From contig NZ_BSTL01000029.1 in the NCBI RefSeq assembly GCF_030269485.1, positions 1 to 64,000 of the forward strand: DNA of 64,000 bases, given 5' to 3'. The translations under genes were made by a program, and so were the position numbers. Shown here piece after piece: positions 34,881-43,988 of this stretch. How positions within the stretch are numbered: the stretch's first letter is position 1; each line of letters begins with the position of its first letter. Origin of the DNA: Actinoplanes sp. NBRC 103695 (GTDB lineage Bacteria > Actinomycetota > Actinomycetes > Mycobacteriales > Micromonosporaceae). Below the pieces are notes generated by a model. It saw only the letters and a program-made list of their open reading frames with translations, was not told the DNA's origin and did not search any database.

Positions 34881-35396
34881 GTGCGGTTGTCGCACCGGCC
34901 ACGTCTCCCTCCGCGCCACGGTGACCGACACCCAGGCATCGAGCATGAGCTCCGCCAGCAGCCCCCGAGCCTCCGCCGCCTCGGCGAAGCCGCGTTGATC
35001 CTGCTCGTCGGCTCACTGCTCGTCGGCTCACTGCTCCTCGGCTCACTGCTCCTCGGCATTCCGCAGCTCGTCGAGTCGCTCTCCCGCATTCCGCCGGTGG
35101 CCGAGCGCTGGGGCACCTTCACCGCACCCCTCGACCTGCCCGCCTGGTCCACGATCGGCTTCGCGATCATCGCGGCGAACGTCAGCACCGAACGTGCGCT
35201 GCGCCTGCGCTACAACGCGTGGCTCGACACCGTGGGCCGACCCAGAGCGAGGCGCCCGCCGGCGTCCGTCAGCCGGCCCGTCCGGGCGCCTGCCAGTTGG
35301 TCCGTCCGGGCGCTTGCCAGCAGCCCGGGCGCCCAGATGTTCCTGGGCGCGGAGGGCCTCACCGCCCTGCCGCTGGAGATCCTGCCGCAGGGCTAG
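34881..35396 (+). CDS. Doubtful membrane protein with internal LLLGS repeats
   Basis: A possible 171-aa frame from GTG 34881. The middle looks protein-like: one hydrophobic helix made of GSLLVGSLLLGSLLLG (from 15-base DNA repeats at about 35005-35055), then LPAWSTIGFAIIAANVSTERALRLRYNAWLD, which could be a second helix and a basic tail. The first 30 and last 55 residues are arginine/proline-rich translation without domain character and there is no clear ribosome site. It may be a remnant of a membrane-protein gene. Confidence 0.35.
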   Translation: MRLSHRPRLPPRHGDRHPGIEHELRQQPPSLRRLGEAALILLVGSLLVGSLLLGSLLLGIPQLVESLSRIPPVAERWGTFTAPLDLPAWSTIGFAIIAANVSTERALRLRYNAWLDTVGRPRARRPPASVSRPVRAPASWSVRALASSPGAQMFLGAEGLTALPLEILPQG

Positions 35397-35491
35397 GACG
35401 CCGACGTCTGGTGAATTTCAAGACCGAGGACACCGACGTCTGATGATCCTCGAGACCGAGGACGCCGAGGTCTGATGATCCACAAGGTGGT
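35396..35491. repeat. 32-bp tandem repeat, three copies
   Basis: GGACGCCGACGTCTGGTGA, GGACACCGACGTCTGATGA and GGACGCCGAGGTCTGATGA begin at 35396, 35428 and 35460, exactly 32 bases apart. The second half of each unit (tcaagaccga / tcgagaccga) is less conserved and the third copy diverges after 22 bases. It lies in the leader of the large kinase gene at 35549. Confidence 0.8.
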
Positions 35492-35548
35492 GTCCCCTGG
35501 TGGCTAGGGCGTAACGTCCGTCTGACCTGTCGGGAATGGAAGGACACG

Positions 35549-38500
35549 TTGACCGCGATCTTTGGGATGCCGCCCGGGTCGTTCTCCGATCTGGAGGTGA
35601 TGTCGCAGCTCGGGCGGGGCGCCGAGACGGTCGTCTACCGTGTCCGCCGGCACGGCGGCGAGTATGCGCTCAAGTTGCTCTCCACCGCCGACCCGGATCA
35701 GGCCCTGGCCGACGTCCGGCGGGAGGCCGCGCTGCTCGGCAGCGTCGGCCATCCGCTGCTGCCACGAATCTTCGAGGTCGGCCGGACCACCGCCGGCCCC
35801 TATCTGATCCTCGAGTACATCGACGGCCGCCCGCTGTCGCAGACGCTGCGCCGCGGACCGCTGGCCGAGCCCGAGGCGGTACGGCTGGCGATCGACCTGG
35901 TCGGGCCGCTGACCGCCGCGCACCGCGCCGGGCTGGTGCATCGCGACGTCAAGCCGGACAACGTGATCATCGAGCCGGACGGCACCGCCCGGCTGATCGA
36001 CTTCGGTCTGGCGGCGCGCGGCGGGACGCAGGACGACCGGGTCGCGGGCACCCCGCGGTACAGCCCGCCGGAGCAGACCGGCATGTTGAAGCGGCCGGTC
36101 GACGCGCGCTCCGACCTGTACGCCCTCGGCGCGCTGCTGTACGAGGCAGCCACCGGGCAGGCGCCGTACCTGGCCGAGGATGCCGGTGAGCTGATCCGCC
36201 TGCACGCCACCGCCCCGGTCCCGGTCGCCCGGGACGTGTCGCCGACCCTGGCCGGGATCATCGCCACGCTGATGGCCAAGGATCCCGACGACCGGTACCA
36301 GAGCGGCGAGAGCCTGCTGGCCGACCTGCGCCGGCTGGCCACCGATCCGGCCGCGCGGTTCGCCGCGGCGGCCGACCGGCGCGCGGCCCGGACCTCCGGT
36401 CACGACCGGCTGATCGGCCGTGACCAGGAGATGATCGACCTGGCCAACCGCTGGTTGAAGGCGCGGTCTGGCGGGGGCGGCGCGGTGATCGTCGAGGGTC
36501 CGGCCGGTGCGGGCAAGACCCGGCTGGTACGCGAGCTGACCACCGCGGTCGCGAAGGACGGCGACCTGGTCCTGTACGGCAAGTGCGTGCCCGACGACCC
36601 GGTGCCGCTGGCGCCGTTGCGGGGCGCCGTCGAGCGTTTCCTGCGGACGGTGGAACGGCTCCCGCCGGACGAGCGTGACGAGGCCGTCCAGCGGCTGCGG
36701 AAGGCGGCCGGGCGCGGCGGCCCGTTGCTGCGGACGCTGTCGCCGCTGCTCGCCGACCTGGTCCATGCGCCCGAGATCGGCGAGCTCAACCGGCACGAGC
36801 AGTTCGTCAACGCGGTCGCGGCGTTCCTGATCGGGCTGGCCGACGAGTTCCAGGCGGCCGTGCTGCACATCGACGACGTGCAGTGGCTGGACGGGCCGAC
36901 CAGGCGGGTGCTGCAGCAGGTGACCAGCCGGTTGACCGGCACGCCGCTGCTGGTCATCGCGACCAGCCGGGACGGCCCGGGCGACCTGGCGGCGCTGCAG
37001 AGGTTCGGCGCCGACATGGACGTCACCCTGGACACCCGGATCAGGCTGGGCCCGCTCGGGCAGGACGCGGTGACCGAGCTCATCGCGGAACACCTCGGCG
37101 CTGTCGAGCTGCCCGCCGAGCAGATCGCCGAGCTGGCCGTCCGGGCCGGCGGCAACCCGTTCACCATCGGCGAGTTCGTCCGCGCGGTCCTCGACGCCGG
37201 CCTGGTCACGCCCTCCTGGGACGGCTGGCACCTGGACCGGGTCGGGCTGGACCGGATGGAGCTGTCCGGCGACGACGCCGTCGACCTGGTCCTGCAGCGC
37301 ATCGACGGTCTCGGCACGGAGAGCCGCGAGCTGCTCGCCGCCGGGGCGGCCGGCGGCCGGTGGTTCGCGACGGACCTGGTGGCCTCGGTCTGCTCCGTGG
37401 ACCCGCGCCGTGCCCGCGTCCTGCTCACCGAGGCCGAGTCGCGGCGGCTGGTGACCACGGCCGGGCCGGAGGGCTACCGGTTCCCGCACGACCGGATCCG
37501 GGAGGCGCTGCTGGTCGGGCTGGACGCCGCGACGTTGCGCCGGCTGCACCAGCGGATCGCCGAGATCCTGGAGTCGGCGGCGCCCGGCGACCCCCGCTAC
37601 GTGTACGCGATCGCCCGGCACTACGCGCTCGGCGACACCGCCAACCGGCCGCGGAGCGTCTACCTGAGCAGCTTCGCGGCCGGTCGGCTGGCGCTGGCCG
37701 AGCACGCGCCGGCGGAGGCCCGGGACTTCCTCGAGGTCGCCGCGCGGGCGGCCGCCGGCGCCGGTGTCACGCCACAACCCGACTTCCTCGTCGCGCTGGG
37801 CACGAGCTGCGCGCGTACCGGACGATTTGACGACGCCCTGAACCACCTGGAGCGCGCGTTGCAGGCGGAGCCGGATCGGCTCCGCCGGGCCGAGGTCCTG
37901 GCGCTGGTCGCGCAGGTGCACAACCATGCGTGGAGTCCCGACCGGGCCTTCGACGCGGTCTGCCTCGGGCTGCGCGAGCTGGGCACACCCCTGCCGCGCA
38001 CGCGGTTCGCGCTGGCCACGACCACGCTGGTCCGCCTGGTTCTCGGGCTGCTCATCGGGCGTACCCGAATAGGTTTTGGCAATGTGGTCGGGCGGACCCG
38101 GGAACGGTATCGGCTGCAGGCGCTGCTGTACGACATCGCCACGTTCGCGCTGTCCATGCGGATGCGCCGGGCGATGCGCGCGCTGATCAGCCTGCGTGCG
38201 CTGTACCCGATCAACCGGCTCGGGCCGGGCCGGGAGTACGCCCAGCACATGGCGGGCCTCGGGGTGATCGCCGACGTGGCGCGCCGGCCGAAGCTGGCGA
38301 CCCGGCTCTACGACCGTGCGGCGGGGGTCGCGGCCGAGATCGGCGACCCGGAGCTGGTCGGCTACGTCGAGTGGAAACGCGGCGCGGGCAGCCACCTGGG
38401 CGGCCGCGACGACGAGGGGCAGGTCTGGGGGCGGGCGCTCGCCGAGCACGAGCGCTGGCTGGAGCTCGGCGACTACCTGACTGGCGTGTCCACGGTGTGC

Positions 38501-40798
38501 ATGCAGTACTTCAAGCGTGGCCGTACCGCCGACGCCGAGGCCTGGTACCAGCGCGCCAAGTCCCGGCTGGCCCCGGACGCGGAGGCCGAGGGCGCGGCGA
38601 TCCGTGCGGTGGCCGCCGTCGTCGCCGCGCAACGCGACCGGCCTGAGGAGGCGGCCGCCCACATCAAGGCGCTCGCCCGGTTCCTCAACGCCAACCCCGA
38701 CAACCCCATGCAACTGATCAATCTGTACGGCGCCCGGATGGTCGCGCTGGTCGAGCAGGACCGGCTGGGCGAGCCGTTCGACCGGCTCACCGAAGAGTTC
38801 GCCACCTACCGGCTCAAGCCCAGGTCGATGGTCCCGGAGCAGCGGCTGTACTTCATCTACGAGGCGATGGCGAGGCTCGCCCGGTGCCGCCAGGGGGTGC
38901 CGGGGGAGACCCAGGCCACCGCGGCGGACGCGGTCGCCCGGCTGGCCACGATGGCCGACACCAAGCCGCTGAAGGCGTACCTGCAGGTCACCCGCGCCGA
39001 CCTGGCCGTGCTCGCCGGCCGCCCGGCGGAGGCGCTGCGCGGCCTCGCCGACGTCGAGGTCCAGCTGCTGCCGCTGGACGCGCCGATGATCGCGTACGAG
39101 GCGGCCCGGGTACGCGCCCGGGCACTGAACGCCCTCGACCAGACCGCCCCGGCCGCGCACCAGGCCAGGATGGCGCGGACGATCGCGGTCGAACAGCAGT
39201 GGCCGCAGCGCATCCGGTGGGTCACCGAAGAGTTCGGCATCGCCCCGGACGCGTCGGCGACGTCCGGCGACGTGAGCGCGATGCGGGACTCCGGCGACCG
39301 GGCGGAGCCGGGCGCGGCCCGTTACCGCCGGCGGCTGAAGGCGTTGCAGCAGGTCAGCCTCGCGTCGGCGACGATTCTGGACCCGCGCGGCCTGGCCCGG
39401 GTCGCGCTCGACGAGACGTTGCGGATCATCGGCGCCGAACGGGCGTTCCTGTTCCTGCTCGACCTCGAACTCAACCAGCTCGTGCCGCATGTGGGCCGCG
39501 ACGGCGAGTACAACGACATCCGCGAGCTCACCGGCTACAGCGCCACCCTCGTCGACCGGGTGCGGCACACCGGCGAACCGCTGGTCGTGACCGGCAGCGA
39601 GGAAGGCGTCGCGCTCGGCTCGCAGAGCGTGCAGGTCCACGGCCTGCGTAGCATCCTGATCGCCCCGCTGAAGTTCGACGGCCAGCTGCGCGGCGTGGTC
39701 TACCTCGACAGCCGGGTCGCCAAGGGCGTGTTCACCAGCGACGACGTCGACATCCTCAAGGCCATCACGAACCACGTCGCGGTGTCGCTGGAGACCGCCC
39801 GCGCCGCCCAGCTGGAGGTCGCGGTGGAGGCCGCCCGCCGGCAGCGGGACGTCGCCGAGACGTTGCGCGCGGCGATGGCCGACCAGAGCTCGTCGCTGGA
39901 CCCGGACGAGGTGATGCGCCTGCTGCTGACCAGCCTGACCCGTACGCTCGGTGGCGACTCGGCGGTCCTGCTCACCCGCCTGGACCACGAGGCGCTGGTG
40001 GTCGCCGCCGCGTTCGGCGCCGCCGCACCGGTCGGCACCCGGCTCTACTCCATCCCGTCCGATCTGCTCAGCCTCGCCTCCGCGCGCGCGGGCCTGGTGC
40101 AGCCCGGCTCGCTGCTGGCCGAGGTACTCGGCGCGGCACGCAGCTGGTGGGCGATCCCGGTGACGGAACGCGGCGCGCCGGCCGGTGTCCTGCTGGTCGG
40201 GGCGAGCCGCGAGGACGACCTGACCGACGCGCAGACGCAGATCGCCGCCGCGCTCGCCGGGCAGGGCATGACCGCGTACGAGAACGCGAAGCTCTTCAGC
40301 CAGGTGCGGCGGCTGGCCACCGTGGACGGGCTCACCGGCCTGTTCAACCGCAACCACTTCTTCAGCGAGGCGGAACGGCAGCTGAGCCAGGCTCGCCGCC
40401 ACGGTCAGGCGATCGCCGCGATCATGATCGACATCGACCATTTCAAGAGGATCAACGATACGTACGGCCACCCGGTCGGCGACGAGGTGATCCGGGTGGT
40501 CGCCGACCGCCTGAGCGACGCCGTGCAGCCCGGGGACGTCCTCGGGCGCTACGGCGGCGAGGAGTTCGCGATCGTGACGCCACGCTGCGCGACCGCACCG
40601 GAGCTGGCCGAACGCCTGCGCCACATGGTCGCCGACCAGCCGGTGCCGACGGCGGCGGGCGGCCTGCCGGTCACGATCAGCGTCGGCCTGGCGATCCTCG
40701 ACGACCGCGAACAGGACCTGCGCCCGGTGCTGGCCCGCGCCGACGGTGCCCTCTACCAGGCCAAACAGTCCGGCCGCGACCGCGTCTGCATCGTCTGA
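35549..40798 (+). CDS. Giant hybrid signalling protein: Ser/Thr kinase - AAA ATPase - repeats - GAF - GAF - GGDEF
   Basis: A 1,749-aa protein starting at TTG 35549 behind GGAAGGA. Residues 15-265 are a Hanks-type kinase (LGRGAETVVYRV, catalytic D133 in HRDVKPDN, DFG, Y-S-P-P-E). Residues about 285-600 are a STAND-type ATPase with Walker A GPAGAGKTR (K323) and Walker B LHIDDVQWLDG. A long helical repeat region follows (about 650-1240). A GAF domain spans about 1265-1425 (GAERAFLFLLD, APLKFDGQLRGVVYLDS), a weaker GAF about 1450-1600, and a GGDEF domain about 1610-1745 with an intact GGEEF at 1669-1673. It should combine protein phosphorylation with cyclic-di-GMP synthesis. No membrane segment is visible, so the signal is cytoplasmic. 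It stands alone. Confidence 0.93.
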   Translation: MTAIFGMPPGSFSDLEVMSQLGRGAETVVYRVRRHGGEYALKLLSTADPDQALADVRREAALLGSVGHPLLPRIFEVGRTTAGPYLILEYIDGRPLSQTLRRGPLAEPEAVRLAIDLVGPLTAAHRAGLVHRDVKPDNVIIEPDGTARLIDFGLAARGGTQDDRVAGTPRYSPPEQTGMLKRPVDARSDLYALGALLYEAATGQAPYLAEDAGELIRLHATAPVPVARDVSPTLAGIIATLMAKDPDDRYQSGESLLADLRRLATDPAARFAAAADRRAARTSGHDRLIGRDQEMIDLANRWLKARSGGGGAVIVEGPAGAGKTRLVRELTTAVAKDGDLVLYGKCVPDDPVPLAPLRGAVERFLRTVERLPPDERDEAVQRLRKAAGRGGPLLRTLSPLLADLVHAPEIGELNRHEQFVNAVAAFLIGLADEFQAAVLHIDDVQWLDGPTRRVLQQVTSRLTGTPLLVIATSRDGPGDLAALQRFGADMDVTLDTRIRLGPLGQDAVTELIAEHLGAVELPAEQIAELAVRAGGNPFTIGEFVRAVLDAGLVTPSWDGWHLDRVGLDRMELSGDDAVDLVLQRIDGLGTESRELLAAGAAGGRWFATDLVASVCSVDPRRARVLLTEAESRRLVTTAGPEGYRFPHDRIREALLVGLDAATLRRLHQRIAEILESAAPGDPRYVYAIARHYALGDTANRPRSVYLSSFAAGRLALAEHAPAEARDFLEVAARAAAGAGVTPQPDFLVALGTSCARTGRFDDALNHLERALQAEPDRLRRAEVLALVAQVHNHAWSPDRAFDAVCLGLRELGTPLPRTRFALATTTLVRLVLGLLIGRTRIGFGNVVGRTRERYRLQALLYDIATFALSMRMRRAMRALISLRALYPINRLGPGREYAQHMAGLGVIADVARRPKLATRLYDRAAGVAAEIGDPELVGYVEWKRGAGSHLGGRDDEGQVWGRALAEHERWLELGDYLTGVSTVCMQYFKRGRTADAEAWYQRAKSRLAPDAEAEGAAIRAVAAVVAAQRDRPEEAAAHIKALARFLNANPDNPMQLINLYGARMVALVEQDRLGEPFDRLTEEFATYRLKPRSMVPEQRLYFIYEAMARLARCRQGVPGETQATAADAVARLATMADTKPLKAYLQVTRADLAVLAGRPAEALRGLADVEVQLLPLDAPMIAYEAARVRARALNALDQTAPAAHQARMARTIAVEQQWPQRIRWVTEEFGIAPDASATSGDVSAMRDSGDRAEPGAARYRRRLKALQQVSLASATILDPRGLARVALDETLRIIGAERAFLFLLDLELNQLVPHVGRDGEYNDIRELTGYSATLVDRVRHTGEPLVVTGSEEGVALGSQSVQVHGLRSILIAPLKFDGQLRGVVYLDSRVAKGVFTSDDVDILKAITNHVAVSLETARAAQLEVAVEAARRQRDVAETLRAAMADQSSSLDPDEVMRLLLTSLTRTLGGDSAVLLTRLDHEALVVAAAFGAAAPVGTRLYSIPSDLLSLASARAGLVQPGSLLAEVLGAARSWWAIPVTERGAPAGVLLVGASREDDLTDAQTQIAAALAGQGMTAYENAKLFSQVRRLATVDGLTGLFNRNHFFSEAERQLSQARRHGQAIAAIMIDIDHFKRINDTYGHPVGDEVIRVVADRLSDAVQPGDVLGRYGGEEFAIVTPRCATAPELAERLRHMVADQPVPTAAGGLPVTISVGLAILDDREQDLRPVLARADGALYQAKQSGRDRVCIV

Positions 40799-40808
40799 CC
40801 CGCTGGCG

Positions 40809-41924
40809 TCAGGCCACCAGCAGGCGAAGGCCCAGCTCCGCCGCGTCGAGGCCGGCGAGTTCGCGGTTGCGCTCGGCCCACCGTCCGGACGACAGGTCGT
40901 CGCGGAGCCTGGCCACCGCCCGCTGTTCGGCCACCGGCCCGACCCGGGTCCACACCGACACCGCACGGCGCACCCGCTCGTCCAGGTACGTCTCGGGCCG
41001 GCGCCAGTACGCCTCGAAGAAGCCGTCGGCGCAGTCCCACGGGATGAGCACCGGCTCCAGGCGAGCCCCGATCGCACCGGCCAGCTCGTCCACCGAGGGC
41101 CGCCCGGCGACCAGGCCGGCGACCTCGGGCAGGTAGTCGCGGATGAGCCAGAACCGGTGCCGCCAGCCGGCGTCACTGGCGTCGTGGGTGAACACCACCA
41201 CCCGGCGGGCCACGCGCCGCATCTCGCGGAGTCCCGCGACCGGGTCCGCCCAATGATGAACGGTGCTGACCGCCATCGCGGCGTCGAACGACTGGTCCTC
41301 GAACGGAAGGCTCTCCGCACTGGCCGCCACGCACGGCGCCGCTCTCGTACACCGCTGGGCCCGCATGACCGCCGACGGTTCCACCGCCGTGACCTCGCGG
41401 CCGGAAGGTTCGTAGGAGCCGGTGCCCGCCCCGACGTTCAGGACCGTCCGCGCGTCGCCGAGCGCCTCCCAGATCCTCGCGGCGATCCGCGGCTCGGTGC
41501 GCCGCGTGGCCGGGTAGGCGGACCCGATCGTCTCGTACAGCCGCGCGCCGACCGCTTTCAACTGTTCCTCCGGCGTCGTCCCGAATCCCATGGCTCGCGC
41601 CTCCAGTTCGTCGTCGATGGCCGTCACCATGGCGGCGGCGCGGTCACGCTGTTCCAGCAGCAGCCCGCGCAGCCGGCGCAGATGGGCGACCGCGTCGGTG
41701 TCCGGGTCGTCGACCAGCTCCGCGATCTCCCGCAACCCGAAGCCCAGCCGCCGGTAGACGAGCACCTCCCGCAGCCGCTCCACGTCGGCCGCCGCGTAGA
41801 TCCGGTGGCCGGCCGCGGTCCGCGCGGAGGGCCGCACCAGGCCGACCTCGTCGTAGTAGCGCAGCGTGCGAATGCTCACCCCGGCGAGCCCGGCCACGCG
41901 TCCCACGGTCAGTTGCTCGTCCAC
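40809..41924 (-). CDS. MerR-type regulator fused to a SAM-dependent methyltransferase
   Basis: A 371-aa fusion. Residues 1-70 are a MerR winged helix (TVGRVAGLAGVSIRTLRYYDEVGLVRPS) with the usual coiled dimerisation helix to about 120. From about 125 a class I methyltransferase follows: ARTVLNVGAGTGSYEP is motif I, VTAVEPSAVM motif II and LPFEDQSFDAAMAVSTVHHW motif IV. MerR proteins usually carry small ligand-binding domains here, so the regulator may be controlled by SAM or a methylation substrate, or the enzyme may be self-regulated. It converges with the giant kinase gene ten bases away and diverges from the esterase gene. Confidence 0.9.
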   Translation of the reverse strand: MDEQLTVGRVAGLAGVSIRTLRYYDEVGLVRPSARTAAGHRIYAAADVERLREVLVYRRLGFGLREIAELVDDPDTDAVAHLRRLRGLLLEQRDRAAAMVTAIDDELEARAMGFGTTPEEQLKAVGARLYETIGSAYPATRRTEPRIAARIWEALGDARTVLNVGAGTGSYEPSGREVTAVEPSAVMRAQRCTRAAPCVAASAESLPFEDQSFDAAMAVSTVHHWADPVAGLREMRRVARRVVVFTHDASDAGWRHRFWLIRDYLPEVAGLVAGRPSVDELAGAIGARLEPVLIPWDCADGFFEAYWRRPETYLDERVRRAVSVWTRVGPVAEQRAVARLRDDLSSGRWAERNRELAGLDAAELGLRLLVA

Positions 41925-41965
41925 GCCACCGACTATCAGCCCTGACGCCGCGTAAGGTGCAAGCG

Positions 41966-42643
41966 ATGGTTTCTTCCGTAGCGGGTGAGCTCGTCACCGA
42001 GACTCTGGATTACGACGGAGGGCGGCAGGTCACCGCCTACGTCCCCTCGGCCGCGGCCGAGGCGATCGTGTTCGCCGGTGACGGCCAGCTGGTCGAGACC
42101 TGGGGCGGCGTCTTGGCGGCCGCCGACCTGCCGCCCACGATGATCGTCGGCGCGCATCGGCTCGAGGACGAGACGCTGCGCATCCACGAGTACTCACCGG
42201 GCCGCACGACGGCCGCGTTCGCCTTCGACCCCGAGCGGTTCGCGGCGCACGAGAAATTCTTCGTCGAGGACGTGCGCCGCTGGGCAGTCACACGCCTGGG
42301 CGTCGAGCTGCCGGCCCACCGGACCGCGGTCTTCGGTGTCTCGGCCGGTGCGGAACTCGCCCTGGCCATGGGGCTTCGCCATCCCGGCATCTACAACACG
42401 GTCTTCGGGGCCTCGCCCGGGGCGGGGTACCAGCCGCCCGCCGTGCTGACCGGTCGACTTCCGCGCACCTACCTGGTCACCGGCACCGAGGAACCTTTCT
42501 TCCGGGACAACGCGGCCCGCTGGGCGGACGCGCTGCGCGATGCCGGCGGGGACGTTGTCCTGACCGTTCGCGCCGGCTCGCACGGCGACGCGTTCTGGGA
42601 ACAAGAGCTTCCACGAATGGTGACGTGGGCTTTCGGACCCTAG
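41966..42643 (+). CDS. Putative esterase (alpha/beta hydrolase, esterase-D/Fes-like)
   Basis: A 225-aa hydrolase from ATG 41966 behind AAGGTG. The nucleophile is S126 in GVSAGAELALAMG, with the aspartate region in LVTGTEEPFFRDNA and the catalytic histidine probably in GSHGDAFWEQELP (residue ~205). The short sequence and the order of motifs match the putative esterase (PF00756) family that includes siderophore and feruloyl esterases. No signal peptide. Its stop leads straight into a bidirectional hairpin. Divergent from the MerR fusion. Confidence 0.85.
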   Translation: MVSSVAGELVTETLDYDGGRQVTAYVPSAAAEAIVFAGDGQLVETWGGVLAAADLPPTMIVGAHRLEDETLRIHEYSPGRTTAAFAFDPERFAAHEKFFVEDVRRWAVTRLGVELPAHRTAVFGVSAGAELALAMGLRHPGIYNTVFGASPGAGYQPPAVLTGRLPRTYLVTGTEEPFFRDNAARWADALRDAGGDVVLTVRAGSHGDAFWEQELPRMVTWAFGP

Positions 42644-42650
42644 GTACGCG

Positions 42651-42682
42651 GAACGCCGGCGGCCCGGAGGCCGCCGGCGTTC
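42651..42682. terminator. 14-bp perfect bidirectional hairpin between esterase and GH16 genes
   Basis: GAACGCCGGCGGCC at 42651-42664 pairs perfectly with GGCCGCCGGCGTTC at 42669-42682 around a four-base loop. Both convergent genes end within 16 bases of it. Confidence 0.88.
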
Positions 42683-42697
42683 TGATGGTTCGGTGGA

Positions 42698-43927
42698 TCA
42701 GGCGCGGGCCCACTTCTGGTTGGAGCCGCCGGAGCAGTCCCACAACTGGAGCTGGGCGCCGTTGGCGGTGTTGCGGTCCTTGATGTCCACGCACTTGTTC
42801 GCGGACACGTTCACCAGGTCGCCCGAGGACGAGAGGGTGAACCGCTGCACCGGGTTGCCGTTGCAGGTGACCAGCTGGATCGGGGTGCCGTTGGCGAGGG
42901 CGCCGCCGGCCGGGTCCATGCACTTGCCGAGCGCCCGCAGCGTGCCGTCGCCGTTGGCCGTCCACTGCTGCGCGGCGGTGCCGTTGCAGTCGTACGTCTG
43001 CAGCCGGGCCCCGTCCACCGGGTTGGCGCCGGGGATGTCGACGCACCGGCCGCTCAGGTTGGACCTGAGCGCGTTGCCGCCGGCCGGCGGCGGGGTGCTC
43101 GTGGTGCTGACGTGCACGTAGTCGATCAGCATCTTGCTCTCGGCGGGCAGGCCCGCCGGGTTGCCCTGGCCGAAGTTACCGCCGACCGCCAGGTTGAGGA
43201 TGATGAAGAACGAGTGGTTGAAGACCCAGCTGACGTTGCCCTTGGCGGCCTGGAGCGAGGCCGGGGTGGCCCGGAAGAACTCCTGGCCGTCCACGGTCCA
43301 GACGATCAGGTTGGGCGACCAGTCCACGGCGTAGTTGTGGAAGGCCTGGTACCACGGCGTGCCGGAGACGATGGTGTTGCCGTACGAGCCGCCACCGGAG
43401 TAGCCGGGGCCGTGCAGCGTGCCGAACAGCTGGTTGGGTTCGCGGCCGACGACCTCCATGATGTCGATCTCGCCGTCGGTCGGCCAGTTCCCGCCGCCGA
43501 GCATCCAGAAGGCGGGCCAGAGGCCGGAGCCGTTGGGGACCTGGATGCGAGCCTCGACGTGGCCGTACTGCTGGGTGAACTTGCCGGCGGTCTGGATCCG
43601 GCCAGAGGTGAACTGGCAGACGCCGTTCCAGCAGTCGTTGTGGCCGCCGCTGCCCTTGCGGGCCGTGATGACCAGGCGGCCCTGGCCGTCCTTGGCGATG
43701 TTGCTCGTGCCGCTGGTGTAGTACTGCAGTTCCTGGTTGCCGAAGCCGCTGCCGCCGGTGTCGAAGTTCCACTTCGACGTGTCGACGCCGGAGCCGGCGG
43801 GACCGTCGAAGTCTTCGTTCCAGACGACGGCCGCTTCCGCGTTGTCGCCTCGGGAAGCGACGGTGAGACCGGCGCTCAGAGCCACCGCGACGGTGACCGC
43901 CGCGATGAGGAGCCTGGATTTGCGCAT
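42698..43927 (-). CDS. Secreted GH16 endo-beta-1,3-glucanase (laminarinase) with CBM13 lectin domain
   Basis: A 409-aa exported enzyme from ATG 43927 behind GGAGGAATC. The signal peptide ends near residue 32. The GH16 domain (about 33-275) has the catalytic signature GEIDIMEV with nucleophile E153, helper D155 and acid/base E158, and substrate-binding WPAFWMLGGGNWP. After a Thr/Pro linker, a ricin-type beta-trefoil (CBM13, about 285-409) has repeated C-V-D-I/Q-x-W motifs. It cuts beta-1,3-glucans of fungi or plants outside the cell. The direct repeat upstream is a possible regulator site. Confidence 0.95.
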   Translation of the reverse strand: MRKSRLLIAAVTVAVALSAGLTVASRGDNAEAAVVWNEDFDGPAGSGVDTSKWNFDTGGSGFGNQELQYYTSGTSNIAKDGQGRLVITARKGSGGHNDCWNGVCQFTSGRIQTAGKFTQQYGHVEARIQVPNGSGLWPAFWMLGGGNWPTDGEIDIMEVVGREPNQLFGTLHGPGYSGGGSYGNTIVSGTPWYQAFHNYAVDWSPNLIVWTVDGQEFFRATPASLQAAKGNVSWVFNHSFFIILNLAVGGNFGQGNPAGLPAESKMLIDYVHVSTTSTPPPAGGNALRSNLSGRCVDIPGANPVDGARLQTYDCNGTAAQQWTANGDGTLRALGKCMDPAGGALANGTPIQLVTCNGNPVQRFTLSSSGDLVNVSANKCVDIKDRNTANGAQLQLWDCSGGSNQKWARA

Positions 43928-43959
43928 GGGGGATTCCTCCGGGGAGAGGGATAAATCAG

Positions 43960-43975
43960 TAACAGTCTTAACAGT
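43960..43975. promoter_or_regulatory. Direct repeat TAACAGTCTTAACAGT upstream of the GH16 gene
   Basis: Two TAACAGT copies, one base-pair doublet apart, lie 33-48 bases before the GH16 start in a region richer in A+T than its surroundings. They overlap where a promoter would be and may be an activator or repressor site. The binding protein is unknown. Confidence 0.5.
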
Positions 43976-43988
43976 TGACTGCCACGAG

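Noticed and set aside
35504-41320. A 1,938-codon open frame on the minus strand
   Set aside because: It lies antisense to the giant kinase gene and the start of the methyltransferase region; its translation is Arg/Gly/Val-rich without motifs. GC-rich third positions keep the antisense frame open.
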